From contig NZ_JYLI01000023.1 of the NCBI RefSeq assembly GCF_001439785.1, positions 35,210 through 99,209 of the forward strand: a stretch of 64,000 bases of DNA, in the 5' to 3' direction. Source of the DNA: Pseudomonas poae. GTDB taxonomy: Bacteria > Pseudomonadota > Gammaproteobacteria > Pseudomonadales > Pseudomonadaceae. A model generated the notes under the pieces. The model searched no databases and had not been told where the DNA came from. It saw nothing but the letters and a program-made list of their open reading frames with translations. Numbering within the stretch: the stretch's first letter is position 1; every line of letters begins with the position of its first letter. Positions 9,001 through 17,168 of the stretch are shown one piece after another. Both the position numbers and the translations under genes were made by a program.

Positions 9001-9836
9001 CAAGCCAGCTTAAATGTGCCGTCCCAAATGCCCGAGTAGGTGCGAGACGCGGTGTCATAATTGCTCGGCACCTGCATCTTCTTCAGCTTGGTCTCGACGG
9101 TGACCGCTGGAATACTGCGGAACTGTTCAGCAGAAAACTCGATGTAAAGCAGCGCTGTGTTCGGGTAACGAATCTTGGCGTCAATCACCTCAGTGAAGCC
9201 GGCGATCTGCATGGTGTCGGAGATTTTGTTGTTGTTCTGATTGATGGTCAGCCGGGTGATTTTCATCAGCCAGCCAGTGGTGGCCTTTGGCAGATCGATA
9301 CGGCGCGTGCGCTCGTAAAGGCTGGTGGTCTTGCCATCTACAGCCTCGCTCAGCACCTGCTGATAGGCGCCGCCATCGGTAGCTAGCTCAACCTTGTATT
9401 CGATCCGGTAGCCATTGACGTTGCCGCCAGAGTCCACGGACTGAAGCGACGGCCACGCGAAGCGAACGCGCACGGCGGAAAGCTGGGTATTGCTGATGGC
9501 CCGCACCCATGGCGTCCCGCTGCGCAGCTCGGTGCTGATGGTGGTCTCGTTCTCGACTGAAGGGATGCCCTGGATATAGCTTTGGTCAACTGCACCGGTG
9601 CGCCACTCCCACTTCACGTTCGGAAAGTTCATGTTGCCCTGCGGGTCTTGCAGCGGCGTGTTGTCGAGGTAGATATCCTTGGCGGTTGGCGTCCCTTCGA
9701 ACTCGCCCTCACCAATGGCAATGAGCATCTTGGCAATGGCGACAGAACGAAGACTGTCTGGCGCTTCGGTCGGCGTTTTTGGTTTATCTTCGCCGCCCTT
9801 GGCGCCGTGGATGTCAATCTTGCGTGCTGCGCCCAT
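6015..9836 (-). CDS. Tip attachment protein J (host specificity)
   Basis: A 1273-residue protein equivalent to lambda J, which forms the tail tip and contacts the host receptor. The N-terminal two fifths are the conserved tip domain, with DRDTQAKPGDRLIL near residue 510. Residues about 630-810 look like fibronectin type III repeats (VEWRKDSGNW, ARVRSVSAF). Residues about 860-1120 are coiled coil with Asn-Thr-Val repeats. The last 150 form a fibre-like C-terminus that would decide host range. It follows tail gene I after a short hairpin. Confidence 0.92.
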   Translation of the reverse strand: MGAARKIDIHGAKGGEDKPKTPTEAPDSLRSVAIAKMLIAIGEGEFEGTPTAKDIYLDNTPLQDPQGNMNFPNVKWEWRTGAVDQSYIQGIPSVENETTISTELRSGTPWVRAISNTQLSAVRVRFAWPSLQSVDSGGNVNGYRIEYKVELATDGGAYQQVLSEAVDGKTTSLYERTRRIDLPKATTGWLMKITRLTINQNNNKISDTMQIAGFTEVIDAKIRYPNTALLYIEFSAEQFRSIPAVTVETKLKKMQVPSNYDTASRTYSGIWDGTFKLAWTDNAVWMTYDITTADRFGLGRRIKPWMVDKWELYRISQYCDQLVPDGKGGQEPRFICNLNLQSKADAWSLLQDISTIYRGMTYWAQGQVFTLADMPRAADFDFAYTRANVIDGKFTYSSASERTRYTRALISYDNPLNNYDTDVTAVTDQKLQRRYGDNPLEISAIGCTRESEAQRRGKWALLTNSKDRAVTFKVGLDGRIPLPGYVIPIADELLAGRPVGGRISAVNGKVITLDRDTQAKPGDRLILNLPDGKCEGRTVQLVSGRQVTVTVAYSVPPERELVWALDADDLAIPLYRVVSVARPEPGVFEISAVQYDPSKFAHIDTGARLEERPISVIPITVVPAPASVTITSNVSIDQGLAISTMNISWPAVNGAVAYDVEWRKDSGNWIKVQRTGSTSVDVTGIYSGAYLARVRSVSAFEISSIWKSSNLTNLEGKTGLPPAVSSLTTTGELFGISIKWAFPPGAEDTQRTEVWYGPVNDLSAATKLADLAYPQADYRMQSLLAGTTLFFWARLVDRTGNVGPFYPVVNGVMGQSSSNAGPILEQIKGQIDETALGQLLKDRIDLIDGNGPGSVNGRIDAAKEELEQLIGEVVDALEYVPTKAYAQGEIVRVGQHLYQANGQVPANNPPPNATYWTDIGTVVQTVNALVTQVQQNSATINQHGQDISAQAQQLNAVKATVNDPVTGVTATANVLSTLNASVTTLDGKVTTTAQRVDGIYLQVNPPLQGDDSALMGSEASYVGVWSTQSALIEGDLVQGQRTDLVEVKVASNTAAVVAEQTARVNADGALSSRIDTVTAQTASNASAVQGEITARTNADQALGQRIDTVQTTVGGNSLAIQTNSTAIQTVNGKVTANWSVRMQYESATGLYKYAGIGLGLENGPGGLQSQFIIDADRFAIGQAGTVPFAVTGGQTFIKAAFIQDASITNAKIGNYIQSNNYVAGQTGWKLFFDGTFEMNGVVPGQGRSVMTNRSLRFWDVNGVKRVQIGDLTE

Positions 9837-9853
9837 GCTTTTCTCCAGGCAAT

Positions 9854-9874
9854 AAAAAACCGCCTCATGGGCGG
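9854..9874 (-). terminator. Hairpin terminator between I and J
   Basis: CCGCC, a five-base loop and GGCGG are followed by six T on the minus strand, 18 bases before the J start. Confidence 0.65.
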
Positions 9875-9895
9875 CAGCGGTGTTTCAGGTGTTCG

Positions 9896-10489
9896 CTACA
9901 TCTGATCTTCGGCATAGATCGCGGCGCTGATGATCGCGCCGCCCACCCGGCGTTTGCCGTAGCAGAGCGGGACCGGATTACCCGACGCCGTGGTGTTCTT
10001 GGCGCTGCCGAAGGCGTAGCCGGGCGTGTTCTCTGGCGCGGCGCTGGTTTTTAGGCCGCCAGCCTGAGGGCTGAGCATCTGGATCACGCCGCCGGCGACA
10101 AGGCCGATGCCTGCCCCAATTAACGGGGTACCGAACGGTGTTGCCGAGAAAATAACCCCCACGACAATCAAGATCGCGCCGACGATGGTCTGAAGGATAC
10201 CGCCGCGCTTGCTGCCTACGACCACGGGCGCAATGCGGATGTCTCCGACACCGTTGTAGCTCAGCTCCTTCTCCCCGATATTGCGCTTATCGCGAAACAC
10301 CGCGAACTCAAGGCCGCGCGACTTGGCGTTCGAAAGAAACCGCTCGAATCCAGGGATCTGCACGCATAGTGCTTTGATCGCCTCCGCCGCCGATTTCACC
10401 GCGAGCCTGAAGGACTTTCCGAACTGTCGGAGTTGCCCATGCAGGCGAATTGTCGTCATGGGTTGGTAGTTGATCGCTGATGCCTGCAT
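9896..10489 (-). CDS. Tail tip assembly protein I
   Basis: A 197-residue protein of the lambda gpI type, needed to assemble the tail tip before tube growth. A hydrophobic Gly/Ile/Val-rich segment is at about residues 100-135. The C-terminus has the family-typical VPLCYGKRRVGGAIIS. The start at 10489 has GGAGA six bases upstream; a GTG one codon earlier is less likely. It precedes J as in lambda. Confidence 0.85.
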   Translation of the reverse strand: MQASAINYQPMTTIRLHGQLRQFGKSFRLAVKSAAEAIKALCVQIPGFERFLSNAKSRGLEFAVFRDKRNIGEKELSYNGVGDIRIAPVVVGSKRGGILQTIVGAILIVVGVIFSATPFGTPLIGAGIGLVAGGVIQMLSPQAGGLKTSAAPENTPGYAFGSAKNTTASGNPVPLCYGKRRVGGAIISAAIYAEDQM

Positions 10490-10506
10490 CACTTTCTCCG
10501 GGCAAC

Positions 10507-10526
10507 AAAAAACCGCCCGGAGGCGG
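10507..10526 (-). terminator. Hairpin terminator between lipoprotein and tail gene I
   Basis: CCGCC, loop CGGA and GGCGG run into six T on the minus strand. It lies at the end of the lipoprotein gene and just before the ribosome site of gene I. Confidence 0.65.
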
Positions 10527-10544
10527 CTTCAAGGTTTTATTGAT

Positions 10545-10967
10545 TCAGTTGTAATCGACATAAGGCCCTATGTAGAACCCAGCCATGTCGCCGCTGATAC
10601 GGTACAGGCTTTCCTTGCCTGGCTGCACCGTCGCTGCGATGGTTCGAATTGCAGCGCCTGCGCACAAGCCAGAGCCTGCCAGGCCTGCGCCGAGATTGGG
10701 CGCCCCAGGCGGAAGGTAGAACGTCACCCGCTGACCAGTCCCGATTTTTGCTGCCCTGCGGCCGTCGACATAAACAACGATGTCGCAGCCAGAACCGACC
10801 GCGCCGGAGTCGCGCACCACGGTGATTTTCCCGCTCTCGCCAGCTGGTTTAGTCTGGAAGGCATACACCTCGTCCGACGGGACCGGATTCGCATCTCGCA
10901 CCGAGATTGCCGATGAGGCACACCCCGCCAGCATCGCCACCGCTACCGCCGCTATCAAAATCCGCAT
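10545..10967 (-). CDS. Prophage lipoprotein, possible superinfection-exclusion moron
   Basis: A 140-residue protein with a clear lipoprotein signal: hydrophobic residues 4-14, then LAGC with the modified Cys at 16. GAGGA lies seven bases before the start. It interrupts the K-I-J tail order, where lambda has no such gene. Phages of enteric bacteria place receptor-blocking lipoproteins (Cor-like) in similar spots. The mature part resembles no family I can name, so exclusion is only an inference. A structural tail role is unlikely given the lipobox. Confidence 0.7.
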   Translation of the reverse strand: MRILIAAVAVAMLAGCASSAISVRDANPVPSDEVYAFQTKPAGESGKITVVRDSGAVGSGCDIVVYVDGRRAAKIGTGQRVTFYLPPGAPNLGAGLAGSGLCAGAAIRTIAATVQPGKESLYRISGDMAGFYIGPYVDYN

Positions 10968-11099
10968 GATCGATCCTCGTCCTGAAAGTAGCGACTGTAC
11001 CCCGGACCTGTCCGGGCATCCAGCGTGGATGGAATGCCAGTAACGCCCAGGCCGCTATCAGTAGTAGCGTCTGGCCTCCAACCCAGAAGGAACTGTGCA

Positions 11100-11303
11100 A
11101 TGGCCAAGCAACCACCAAAGGGCGGATCAGCCTGGAGTGCAGCGGATGTTGCACTGTTACGCAAGCTGGCCGCAGGTAACACCCCAACCCGCGTAATCGG
11201 CATCAAGCTTGGCCGTTCTGAGGCGTCAATCTACAGCAAGGCCGCCGAGCTGGGCATCAGCCTCAAGCCGACGAATCAGTCACCTTACAATCGCAAGCTT
11301 TGA
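11100..11303 (+). CDS. Small HTH-like prophage protein
   Basis: A 67-residue basic protein on the strand opposite to the tail operon. The middle (ALLRKLAAGNTPTRVIGIKLGRSEASIYSKA, residues about 19-48) reads like a helix-turn-helix of the kind used to choose target DNA or RNA. AAGGA precedes the start at 11100. A weaker upstream start is ignored. It diverges from the lipoprotein gene. Confidence 0.6.
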   Translation: MAKQPPKGGSAWSAADVALLRKLAAGNTPTRVIGIKLGRSEASIYSKAAELGISLKPTNQSPYNRKL

Positions 11304-11427
11304 GGATTTCCGTGGCGCGCTCGTAGGAAGCTCTCAGCTCATCACTCCAGATGTGCCCGTGATCAGCCAACGCTACCGCGAGCGCATCCATCGTGCGCGC
11401 GATGTCGCTACGTTCGATTTGAGTCAT
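11263..11427 (-). CDS. Tiny helical protein, unknown function
   Basis: A 54-residue frame starting MTQIERSDIARTMD and ending TDSSA. It is balanced in charge, likely all-helical, with two Cys near the end. It overlaps the tail of the plus-strand gene at 11100-11303 by 41 bases. Ribosome site weak. Codon use looks normal for the phage, which is why I keep it. Confidence 0.45.
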   Translation of the reverse strand: MTQIERSDIARTMDALAVALADHGHIWSDELRASYERATEILKACDCKVTDSSA

Positions 11428-11531
11428 TTCAAATACTCGAATGAGTGAAGAAAGGATTTCCCAGTCCTACGCCTGCAAGCCCAAGGACTGGGGTAGCGCC
11501 AATATCGGCGCGTTTATGAACTGGAGGTCAA

Positions 11532-11762
11532 ATGCAAACTGTAGATCAACGCCTAGTAGCGCTTGAGCAATCGGCAAATACCATGGCGGCTGCAACACTG
11601 AATGCCTTGGGATCAATTATCAAGGTTGTATCCAAGCTGGACTCTGTCGACAGACAGGCTCTTTGGGATGATTTAGAGGGCGCAAAATCCGTTCAAGTCG
11701 AGAACGGCCATCAAGCCAACTACCTACAGATTATGTCTATCCTGCAATCCAACATCTCCTGA
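11532..11762 (+). CDS. Small prophage protein, unknown function
   Basis: A 76-residue, probably helical protein with CTGGAGG before the start. It reads against the tail operon in the K-I gap. A GC-rich hairpin without a T run (11460-11492) lies upstream. Related only by style to other small plus-strand genes in this phage. Confidence 0.55.
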   Translation: MQTVDQRLVALEQSANTMAAATLNALGSIIKVVSKLDSVDRQALWDDLEGAKSVQVENGHQANYLQIMSILQSNIS

Positions 11763-11870
11763 CTTATTGCCGGGTGTCGAGTGCTCACACACCGGTGCCC
11801 GTGCTTCGCCCAGCCCAATGCCGGCAATAGCAATACATCCATCCTTAGTCTTTACAAGAACGAGTTTCAT
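11724..11870 (-). CDS. Possible tiny protein between K and I
   Basis: A 48-residue frame beginning MKLVLVKTKDG, with GGGG six bases upstream of the start, on the late-operon strand. It overlaps the plus-strand gene at 11532-11762, so at most one of the two is likely to be fully functional. Unknown function. Confidence 0.3.
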   Translation of the reverse strand: MKLVLVKTKDGCIAIAGIGLGEARAPVCEHSTPGNKSGDVGLQDRHNL

Positions 11871-11895
11871 ATAGCGCCCCAGCGGCCCTGCCGCG

Positions 11896-12660
11896 TCATG
11901 TTGGTTGTCTTGCGTCTTTGTGCCTGAGGATCAGGCGTGTCCGGTCATGCCAGGGGCCGCCGTAGACGATGATCTCCGACGGCCTGCCGTAAAGGTGGTG
12001 CAGCAAAAAAGGCCCGGGGCCGAACACGCCCGAATCTTCGCCAGGCAGCGACGGATCTGTGCCGAGGTAAATCCCAGCGTGGTTCGGGTGAACTGTCCGG
12101 CCCACATGCATAACGATCAGATCGCCGCGCTGCGGCCGGTCGACTCGCACAAAGCCGGCCGCGTCGTAATGTTGCTCGTACAGGCTCGCGCTCTCCGCAC
12201 TCTCCCACCAGCCGTCGGTGCGCTGGAAGGCTTCGAACTCAAGCCCCCATTCACGCTGGTACCAGTCAGCGCAGACCTGCCAGCAATCCCATGCGCCGTG
12301 CACGAAGGGCCGCTTGAGCAGCGGCGTGCAGCCCGTGGGCGTGATCGTGCGCAAATCTCCCTCGGGCCAGGACAGAATGTGCCAGGGCAGCGCCGTGGCT
12401 TCGCACATGGCCAAATCATGCGGTGACGGCCTGCTGGTTGCGTCCGGGTGGGAGTGAACGATGCCCATCACTTCGCCCAAGTCTTCCGCCGCTGCGTAGT
12501 CCTCGGGATCGAGACGAAACTCCTCGCTCGGCTCCGTGGCGATATTCCGGCACGGGAAGTACTTCTGCTTGCGACCAATGGCCAGCAGCAGGCCGCAGCA
12601 CTCTCGCGGATACTCGGCTGCCGCATGCGCCTGGATGGCGTCAATGACGTGCTTGCGCAT
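11896..12660 (-). CDS. Tail assembly protein K: JAMM plus NlpC/P60
   Basis: A 254-residue two-domain protein equivalent to lambda gpK. The N-terminal half is a JAMM/MPN peptidase with the motif HSHPD and a following SPHD near residue 85. The C-terminal half is NlpC/P60-like with a Cys in WDCWQVC and a His in NHAGIYLG. It helps mature the tail tip and may cut peptidoglycan during entry. I start at 12660 because upstream frame extension runs into the preceding gene without a ribosome site. Only two bases separate it from L. Confidence 0.9.
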   Translation of the reverse strand: MRKHVIDAIQAHAAAEYPRECCGLLLAIGRKQKYFPCRNIATEPSEEFRLDPEDYAAAEDLGEVMGIVHSHPDATSRPSPHDLAMCEATALPWHILSWPEGDLRTITPTGCTPLLKRPFVHGAWDCWQVCADWYQREWGLEFEAFQRTDGWWESAESASLYEQHYDAAGFVRVDRPQRGDLIVMHVGRTVHPNHAGIYLGTDPSLPGEDSGVFGPGPFLLHHLYGRPSEIIVYGGPWHDRTRLILRHKDARQPT

Positions 12661-12662
12661 GG

Positions 12663-13415
12663 TCAGCTCCGTGCTATCAGGGAAACGGCGGGGAATCCAC
12701 CGAAGGAAAGTTCGTTGTTCTCGCCGAAGCGCAGCTTGCAGGACGACAGGCAGCCCTTGCACTGGTCCAGGGCTGGGTCATCGGTGGGGTTGTCCTCGTC
12801 ATCGAGCATCGCCGCTCCGGTGTACCCGCAGTCCGGCCCCCGGTAACCATTGGTCATGGCCCAATGGCAGAAGGTGGTCATCTGCCGGCCGGGAAGACCG
12901 TGGTTATCGATCTCGCCCGGTGAAGACAACTCCCAGACCACAGCCTCGCCGTCCTCGCTGGTTTTTTGGTCGATGTACCAAATTTCCAGCGCTTCCTGTG
13001 TCGGGTCAGCAGTTGGGTTGCCATCGGGGAAGTTGGCCGCATCCAGGTACTGGGCCAGGGTCTCGCGAACCGTCAGCTTGAACTTCAGCATGTCCTCGAA
13101 GGCCAAGCACAGCGCCGTGACGCGACCGTTGACGTTGCCGGCGGCAAAGGTTGGTCGAGAGGCGGTGCCGTCGCTGCTCGAGGAAATACCCTCGATCTGC
13201 ACCGGCCAGGCTGCGTATTCCTGGCCCTGCCAGATAATCGACTTGGCCGGCAGGTCTTCTTCCGAATGCTCATAGGCCAGCAGCTCCTCTGGCGTATGCG
13301 GTATGGCGTGCCCGTGAAACCGCAGGTAATCGGCACCGTACTCAGTCCCGTCAATTTCGAATAGGCGAATCTCGCCACCCGGCTCCAGTTTCTGGATGTC
13401 CGTGATCAATGCCAT
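12663..13415 (-). CDS. Minor tail protein L, probable Fe-S protein
   Basis: A 250-residue homologue of lambda gpL. The N-terminal part holds the tail-tip beta domains. The C-terminal part has spaced cysteines (FCHW, PDCGY, DQCKGCLSSC at about residues 177-233) that match the region where lambda L binds a 4Fe-4S cluster. It lies between M and K as in lambda. Confidence 0.9.
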   Translation of the reverse strand: MALITDIQKLEPGGEIRLFEIDGTEYGADYLRFHGHAIPHTPEELLAYEHSEEDLPAKSIIWQGQEYAAWPVQIEGISSSSDGTASRPTFAAGNVNGRVTALCLAFEDMLKFKLTVRETLAQYLDAANFPDGNPTADPTQEALEIWYIDQKTSEDGEAVVWELSSPGEIDNHGLPGRQMTTFCHWAMTNGYRGPDCGYTGAAMLDDEDNPTDDPALDQCKGCLSSCKLRFGENNELSFGGFPAVSLIARS

Positions 13416-13426
13416 GGGCGGTTATC

Positions 13427-13768
13427 TCAGGGGTGGAAGGTTTGCTGGAAGGTGGCAGTGATGGCGTAGACCTGGCCGCCGCGGTGAATCGGCTGGTAGC
13501 CGTTGCACTTGTAGAGGCCAAGCTCCCCCAGAGGCGGCTCCCAGAGGAAGCCCTTCGCCCCTTTGTGCCGGTCGATAAAATCCATGATGTCTTTGATACG
13601 AGGCTTCAGGCCGGTAAAGGTCACCGGCCAGGATTGCGACCGGTTGTTGATGCCATCTTCGACCGACTGCTCGTAGCCATCGCCAAACTGCTTGGAGCGG
13701 ACACGCTGGGCAATATCGCCCTCCGCGCCCTTCTCTGTCGCCCAGGTGAATCGTTCGATAGCCATCAT
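13427..13768 (-). CDS. Minor tail protein M
   Basis: A 113-residue homologue of lambda gpM, joining the tube end to the tip complex. Typical features are RVRSKQFGDGYEQ near residue 25, and GFLWEPPLGELG near 75. Its ATG overlaps the stop of the tape-measure gene (ATGA). Confidence 0.88.
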   Translation of the reverse strand: MMAIERFTWATEKGAEGDIAQRVRSKQFGDGYEQSVEDGINNRSQSWPVTFTGLKPRIKDIMDFIDRHKGAKGFLWEPPLGELGLYKCNGYQPIHRGGQVYAITATFQQTFHP

Positions 13769-16700
13769 CGCCCCTTAATTGCTTTGTTGATGACGCCGCC
13801 TTGGCGCATGTCCCTGCTCCGCAGCTCCTGATACTTCTGCTCCACGAAGGTCGCCAGCTCTTTACCGAACAGGTCGTAACCAGGTGCGTCAGCGGTGGAA
13901 GAAGCGTTGCCGTCACCATCGATATGCACTTCGACATTGATCTGAGTGCCGCCGCCTCCACCCATTGTCATTACGCCAAGCTTGCCGCTCGACGTGCGAG
14001 TCAGCGGCATAATCGCCTCCTCCCCAGCCTCACCCATTACGCCCATCTTGCCGTTGGCCATGCCGAACGCCGTTGGCTTGCTGACGATGGAATTCGTGAA
14101 TGCACCGCCGTCGGCGAACATCTGCACTCCACCAGACCAGGCGCCGCCCATGGCTTGCGGAAAGTAGGTGCTAGAGTAGCCCGCTGCCGATGCGCCGAGG
14201 TTCGACGAAGTCGCCCCAGCAGAGCCAGCAGCCAGTCCGTTCCCACCGCCCGCAGCGCTGCCGCCGAAGTAGCTGGCCGCTGCGCCCACCAGGCTGCCCA
14301 ACAATGCAGAGCTTGCCTGTCGGGTGGCGATTCGCGCCATATCGGCCAGGATCGATTTGGCGAAGTCCGAGAACGACGCCTTGCTGGTCATAGCAAAGTT
14401 GACGATGGAATCCTCCATGGAGCTGAAGGCATTACCGAACAGGCTCTTGGTCTGGCCGGCAATGTCCTTTGCCGAGTCCAGGTAGTTTTCCCAGGCCGCC
14501 GTTGCGCCCTTCGTCCAATCGCCCTGGGCACTCTCCACATCCACGTAGTTCTGCCGGATCTGGTCAGTGGCGGCCTTGTTCGCGTCGGCGAGCGCCTGAG
14601 ATTTCCTCTTGAACTCTTCCTCCGACATGTTGCGCGACGGATCGGACTTTTGGTTCGCAAGCTCCAGCGTCTGCTGAGAAAACCGATCTTGCTGGCTGTT
14701 CAGCTCGCCGCTGAGAGCGTTTTGCCGGTCGCCACGGCCCACGCCAAGCACTGCGCGCTGGCCTGCCAGCTCCAAGGCCCGCTGCTGCTGCCCCAGCGCC
14801 TGCACGTATGTGCTGATCGAACGCTCCTGCTTGGCAAGGCGGCCGGTCTCGTTGGTCGCCAACACCTCCAGCTGGCTATCGGCATCCTTCTGCGCCTTGA
14901 CCATCCCTGCGCGCGCGTCAGCGATCTTCTGGTCCAGCTGGATGATTTGCGCGGCCGACGTGGTCTTCTTGCCCTTGGCGGCTTCCAGCGCGGCAATCTC
15001 AGCCTCGTAGGCAGCCTTGGTTTGGTCGAGCTGATTGCCGATCAGCGCCTGGCGCCGCAGCAGATAGTCTTCCTCGGACAGCAGGCCTGCCTTCTGCGCC
15101 GCTTCCAGTTCCTTCTGGTAGTTTTTGTAGGTGTCGGTGATGGCTGCCAGATCGTTCTTGGCGTTGTTGAAGCTGGTGAGGTCGACCTGCGTTCCGGCGG
15201 CTTTGGGATCCTTGAACTTGGCGTTGATGTTGGCAATGTTTTTGTCGACCGTTGCCTGGGCAAGTCGAGGATCGTTCGGCGCTACCTTGCGGATGTCGTC
15301 GAGCTGTTGCTTATAGTCCTCAAGCTCCTTGGTCCGCTTCTGCTCATTGGTCAGCGACGACTTGGTCAATGCGTCGACCTTCGTCATTGCCGTGACAGCC
15401 GCGCCTTGAGCCTTGGCCTGCTCACCCTCCCACTTGGCGATGTCGGCCTGGGCGGCTTTCTCGTCCTCCAGCATGTTCAGGCGGTTCTGCCGGAACTCGA
15501 TCAGTGCATCCTTGGACTTTTGGTTCTGAAACAAACCGTCCATGTTCTGGGCTTCGAGCAGGTCCGACCTGGCATTCTCGATGTCCGAATTGATGTCACG
15601 CCGCCCGGCGTTTTTGAGACCGTCAGCTGCCTTGGCGACAGCGTTGTATGCGCGCTCCCAAAAGCTAAGGTTTTCCAGAATCTTCGGCGTACGCTCATTG
15701 ATCGCATCGGCGTACTGCTCGGTGGCCAGCTTCACCGCGCCGGCATGGTCGCCCTGCTCTTCCAGTGCGGCGATCTGCGAGTAAACCGACGCCGTCAGGT
15801 AGTGGTACTGATCATTCAGCGCAGCAGACGCCTTGACCGGGTCGTCGGCCAGCTTGGAGAACTCAGCAACTGTCTCGCCCACCGCCTTGCCCGTGGCCTC
15901 CCGCATGGACACTGCAGCCTGGGCGATGCCGGTAAAGCTCTCGCCAGCGATCTTGCCGTTGCCAGCCAGCAGGGCCAAGACTTCGGCGGCCTGGCCAGTG
16001 GTGCCCACGGTAGCGCTGACCTGCCGCGCCATGTCGCCCAACTGGCCCGCACTCACGCCGGCGTAGTTGCCAGTGAGGATCAGTGACTTGTTGTAGCGGT
16101 CCTGCTCTTCGCTGCCCCTGTAGTACGCAACAGCCAGGCCGCCCACAGCAGCAGTGGCCAAAGCCAGCGGCGCCAGGATGGCGAGCAGGCCGGCAGCACC
16201 AGCACCGGCACCGGCGCCCAACTGAGCTACTGCGCGAACGCCGCTACCCCAGTCGCCCGACGATAACGCGTTACCAAGCTGTACAACGTTTTCCTGGGCT
16301 TGGCGGGTGCCGAGACGCAGCTTGTCGAAGCCAGTGGTGGTCTTTTCAAGCTTGGCGTAATCCTTGTCGATTTTACCCAGGGCGCTGTTGTACTGGTCCT
16401 GGCTAATTCGCCCGGCATCCAGATGCTTGCCAAGTTGCTCGACTTGGGTGTCCAGCTTGGCCAGTGCAGCCCGAGCCGGGTCGATGGCACCCAGCAGGCT
16501 GTTCAGGGCCTTCTGTTCGTCCAGGGCTGACTTGGCGAGGGCAATCTGCTGCTTGTCCAACTGAGCGGAGATCTTCGCCGCCTCGGCCTCGCCATAGGCG
16601 CCGGTCTTGGTCAGCTTGGCGAGAGCGTCACGCTGCTTCGCCAGGTCCTGGGTAGTTTTGGCACTGGTGGACAGCGACTTTTCCAGGGCCTGCATTTCGT

Positions 16701-16821
16701 TCATCAGCGAAACGGCGGACTGCTCGGCCCTGCCGCCGGCCTTCGCCATTTCATCCAGGCTCGTTTTCGCCTGGATTGCATCGGCCGAGTCGATTTTGAC
16801 GCCGAGTTCTGCAATGTTCAT
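13765..16821 (-). CDS. Tail tape measure protein H
   Basis: A 1018-residue protein that sets tail length. It is mostly long helix and coiled coil rich in Ala, Gln and Lys. A hydrophobic Ala/Gly segment is at about residues 200-240, and a second Gly/Ala/Ser-rich zone at about 855-905. The C-terminus (MGEAGEEAIMPLTR) is a well-known tape-measure signature. It follows the G/GT chaperones, as in lambda. Confidence 0.93.
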   Translation of the reverse strand: MNIAELGVKIDSADAIQAKTSLDEMAKAGGRAEQSAVSLMNEMQALEKSLSTSAKTTQDLAKQRDALAKLTKTGAYGEAEAAKISAQLDKQQIALAKSALDEQKALNSLLGAIDPARAALAKLDTQVEQLGKHLDAGRISQDQYNSALGKIDKDYAKLEKTTTGFDKLRLGTRQAQENVVQLGNALSSGDWGSGVRAVAQLGAGAGAGAAGLLAILAPLALATAAVGGLAVAYYRGSEEQDRYNKSLILTGNYAGVSAGQLGDMARQVSATVGTTGQAAEVLALLAGNGKIAGESFTGIAQAAVSMREATGKAVGETVAEFSKLADDPVKASAALNDQYHYLTASVYSQIAALEEQGDHAGAVKLATEQYADAINERTPKILENLSFWERAYNAVAKAADGLKNAGRRDINSDIENARSDLLEAQNMDGLFQNQKSKDALIEFRQNRLNMLEDEKAAQADIAKWEGEQAKAQGAAVTAMTKVDALTKSSLTNEQKRTKELEDYKQQLDDIRKVAPNDPRLAQATVDKNIANINAKFKDPKAAGTQVDLTSFNNAKNDLAAITDTYKNYQKELEAAQKAGLLSEEDYLLRRQALIGNQLDQTKAAYEAEIAALEAAKGKKTTSAAQIIQLDQKIADARAGMVKAQKDADSQLEVLATNETGRLAKQERSISTYVQALGQQQRALELAGQRAVLGVGRGDRQNALSGELNSQQDRFSQQTLELANQKSDPSRNMSEEEFKRKSQALADANKAATDQIRQNYVDVESAQGDWTKGATAAWENYLDSAKDIAGQTKSLFGNAFSSMEDSIVNFAMTSKASFSDFAKSILADMARIATRQASSALLGSLVGAAASYFGGSAAGGGNGLAAGSAGATSSNLGASAAGYSSTYFPQAMGGAWSGGVQMFADGGAFTNSIVSKPTAFGMANGKMGVMGEAGEEAIMPLTRTSSGKLGVMTMGGGGGTQINVEVHIDGDGNASSTADAPGYDLFGKELATFVEQKYQELRSRDMRQGGVINKAIKGR

Positions 16822-16848
16822 CGACTCACCTTGAATAAGTGCCCGTGG

Positions 16849-17151
16849 TTACGGGCTGTTTTCCCTTTCCTCCGCCATGACGCGCAGGGCTTCGCCTTCC
16901 AGCACCTGAAGGTCAGGGAAGATTTCAGCGAGTTTCTTTTTCTTGATGCCGAGGAATCCGGCCACGTCGCGGATGCAGCTGTAGTCGAGACCGATCGCGC
17001 CGCCGGCGCCTGCTCGCCACTGGGTGGACATTCGGTTAAAAAGAAGGAAGGCCGGCCAGTTGCAGGGCCAGACCTCCACTTCTTCAACCAGGTCGCCAGG
17101 GGCAAGGCCAAACATCCCGATAATCGCGTCGGGCACGCTCGGCGAGTACAT
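16849..17151 (-). CDS. T extension of the tail chaperone (DUF1799-like), made by -1 frameshift
   Basis: A 100-codon frame with WPAFLLFNRMSTQWR and GLDYSC, which fits the DUF1799 group of phage tail proteins. It lies just downstream of G. Reading G and slipping -1 at 17172-17178 joins it in frame through seven linking codons, giving a 233-residue G-T fusion. An ATG at 17151 could also start it alone, though I see no good ribosome site. In lambda the fusion loads the tape measure. Confidence 0.85.
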   Translation of the reverse strand: MYSPSVPDAIIGMFGLAPGDLVEEVEVWPCNWPAFLLFNRMSTQWRAGAGGAIGLDYSCIRDVAGFLGIKKKKLAEIFPDLQVLEGEALRVMAEERENSP

Positions 17152-17168
17152 GGCGCGGGCAGCGTCGG

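Noticed and set aside
13801..16086. A 761-codon open frame on the plus strand
   Set aside because: It lies fully antisense to the tape-measure gene. Long antisense frames are common in GC-rich DNA, its sequence is low in structure and it has no ribosome site.
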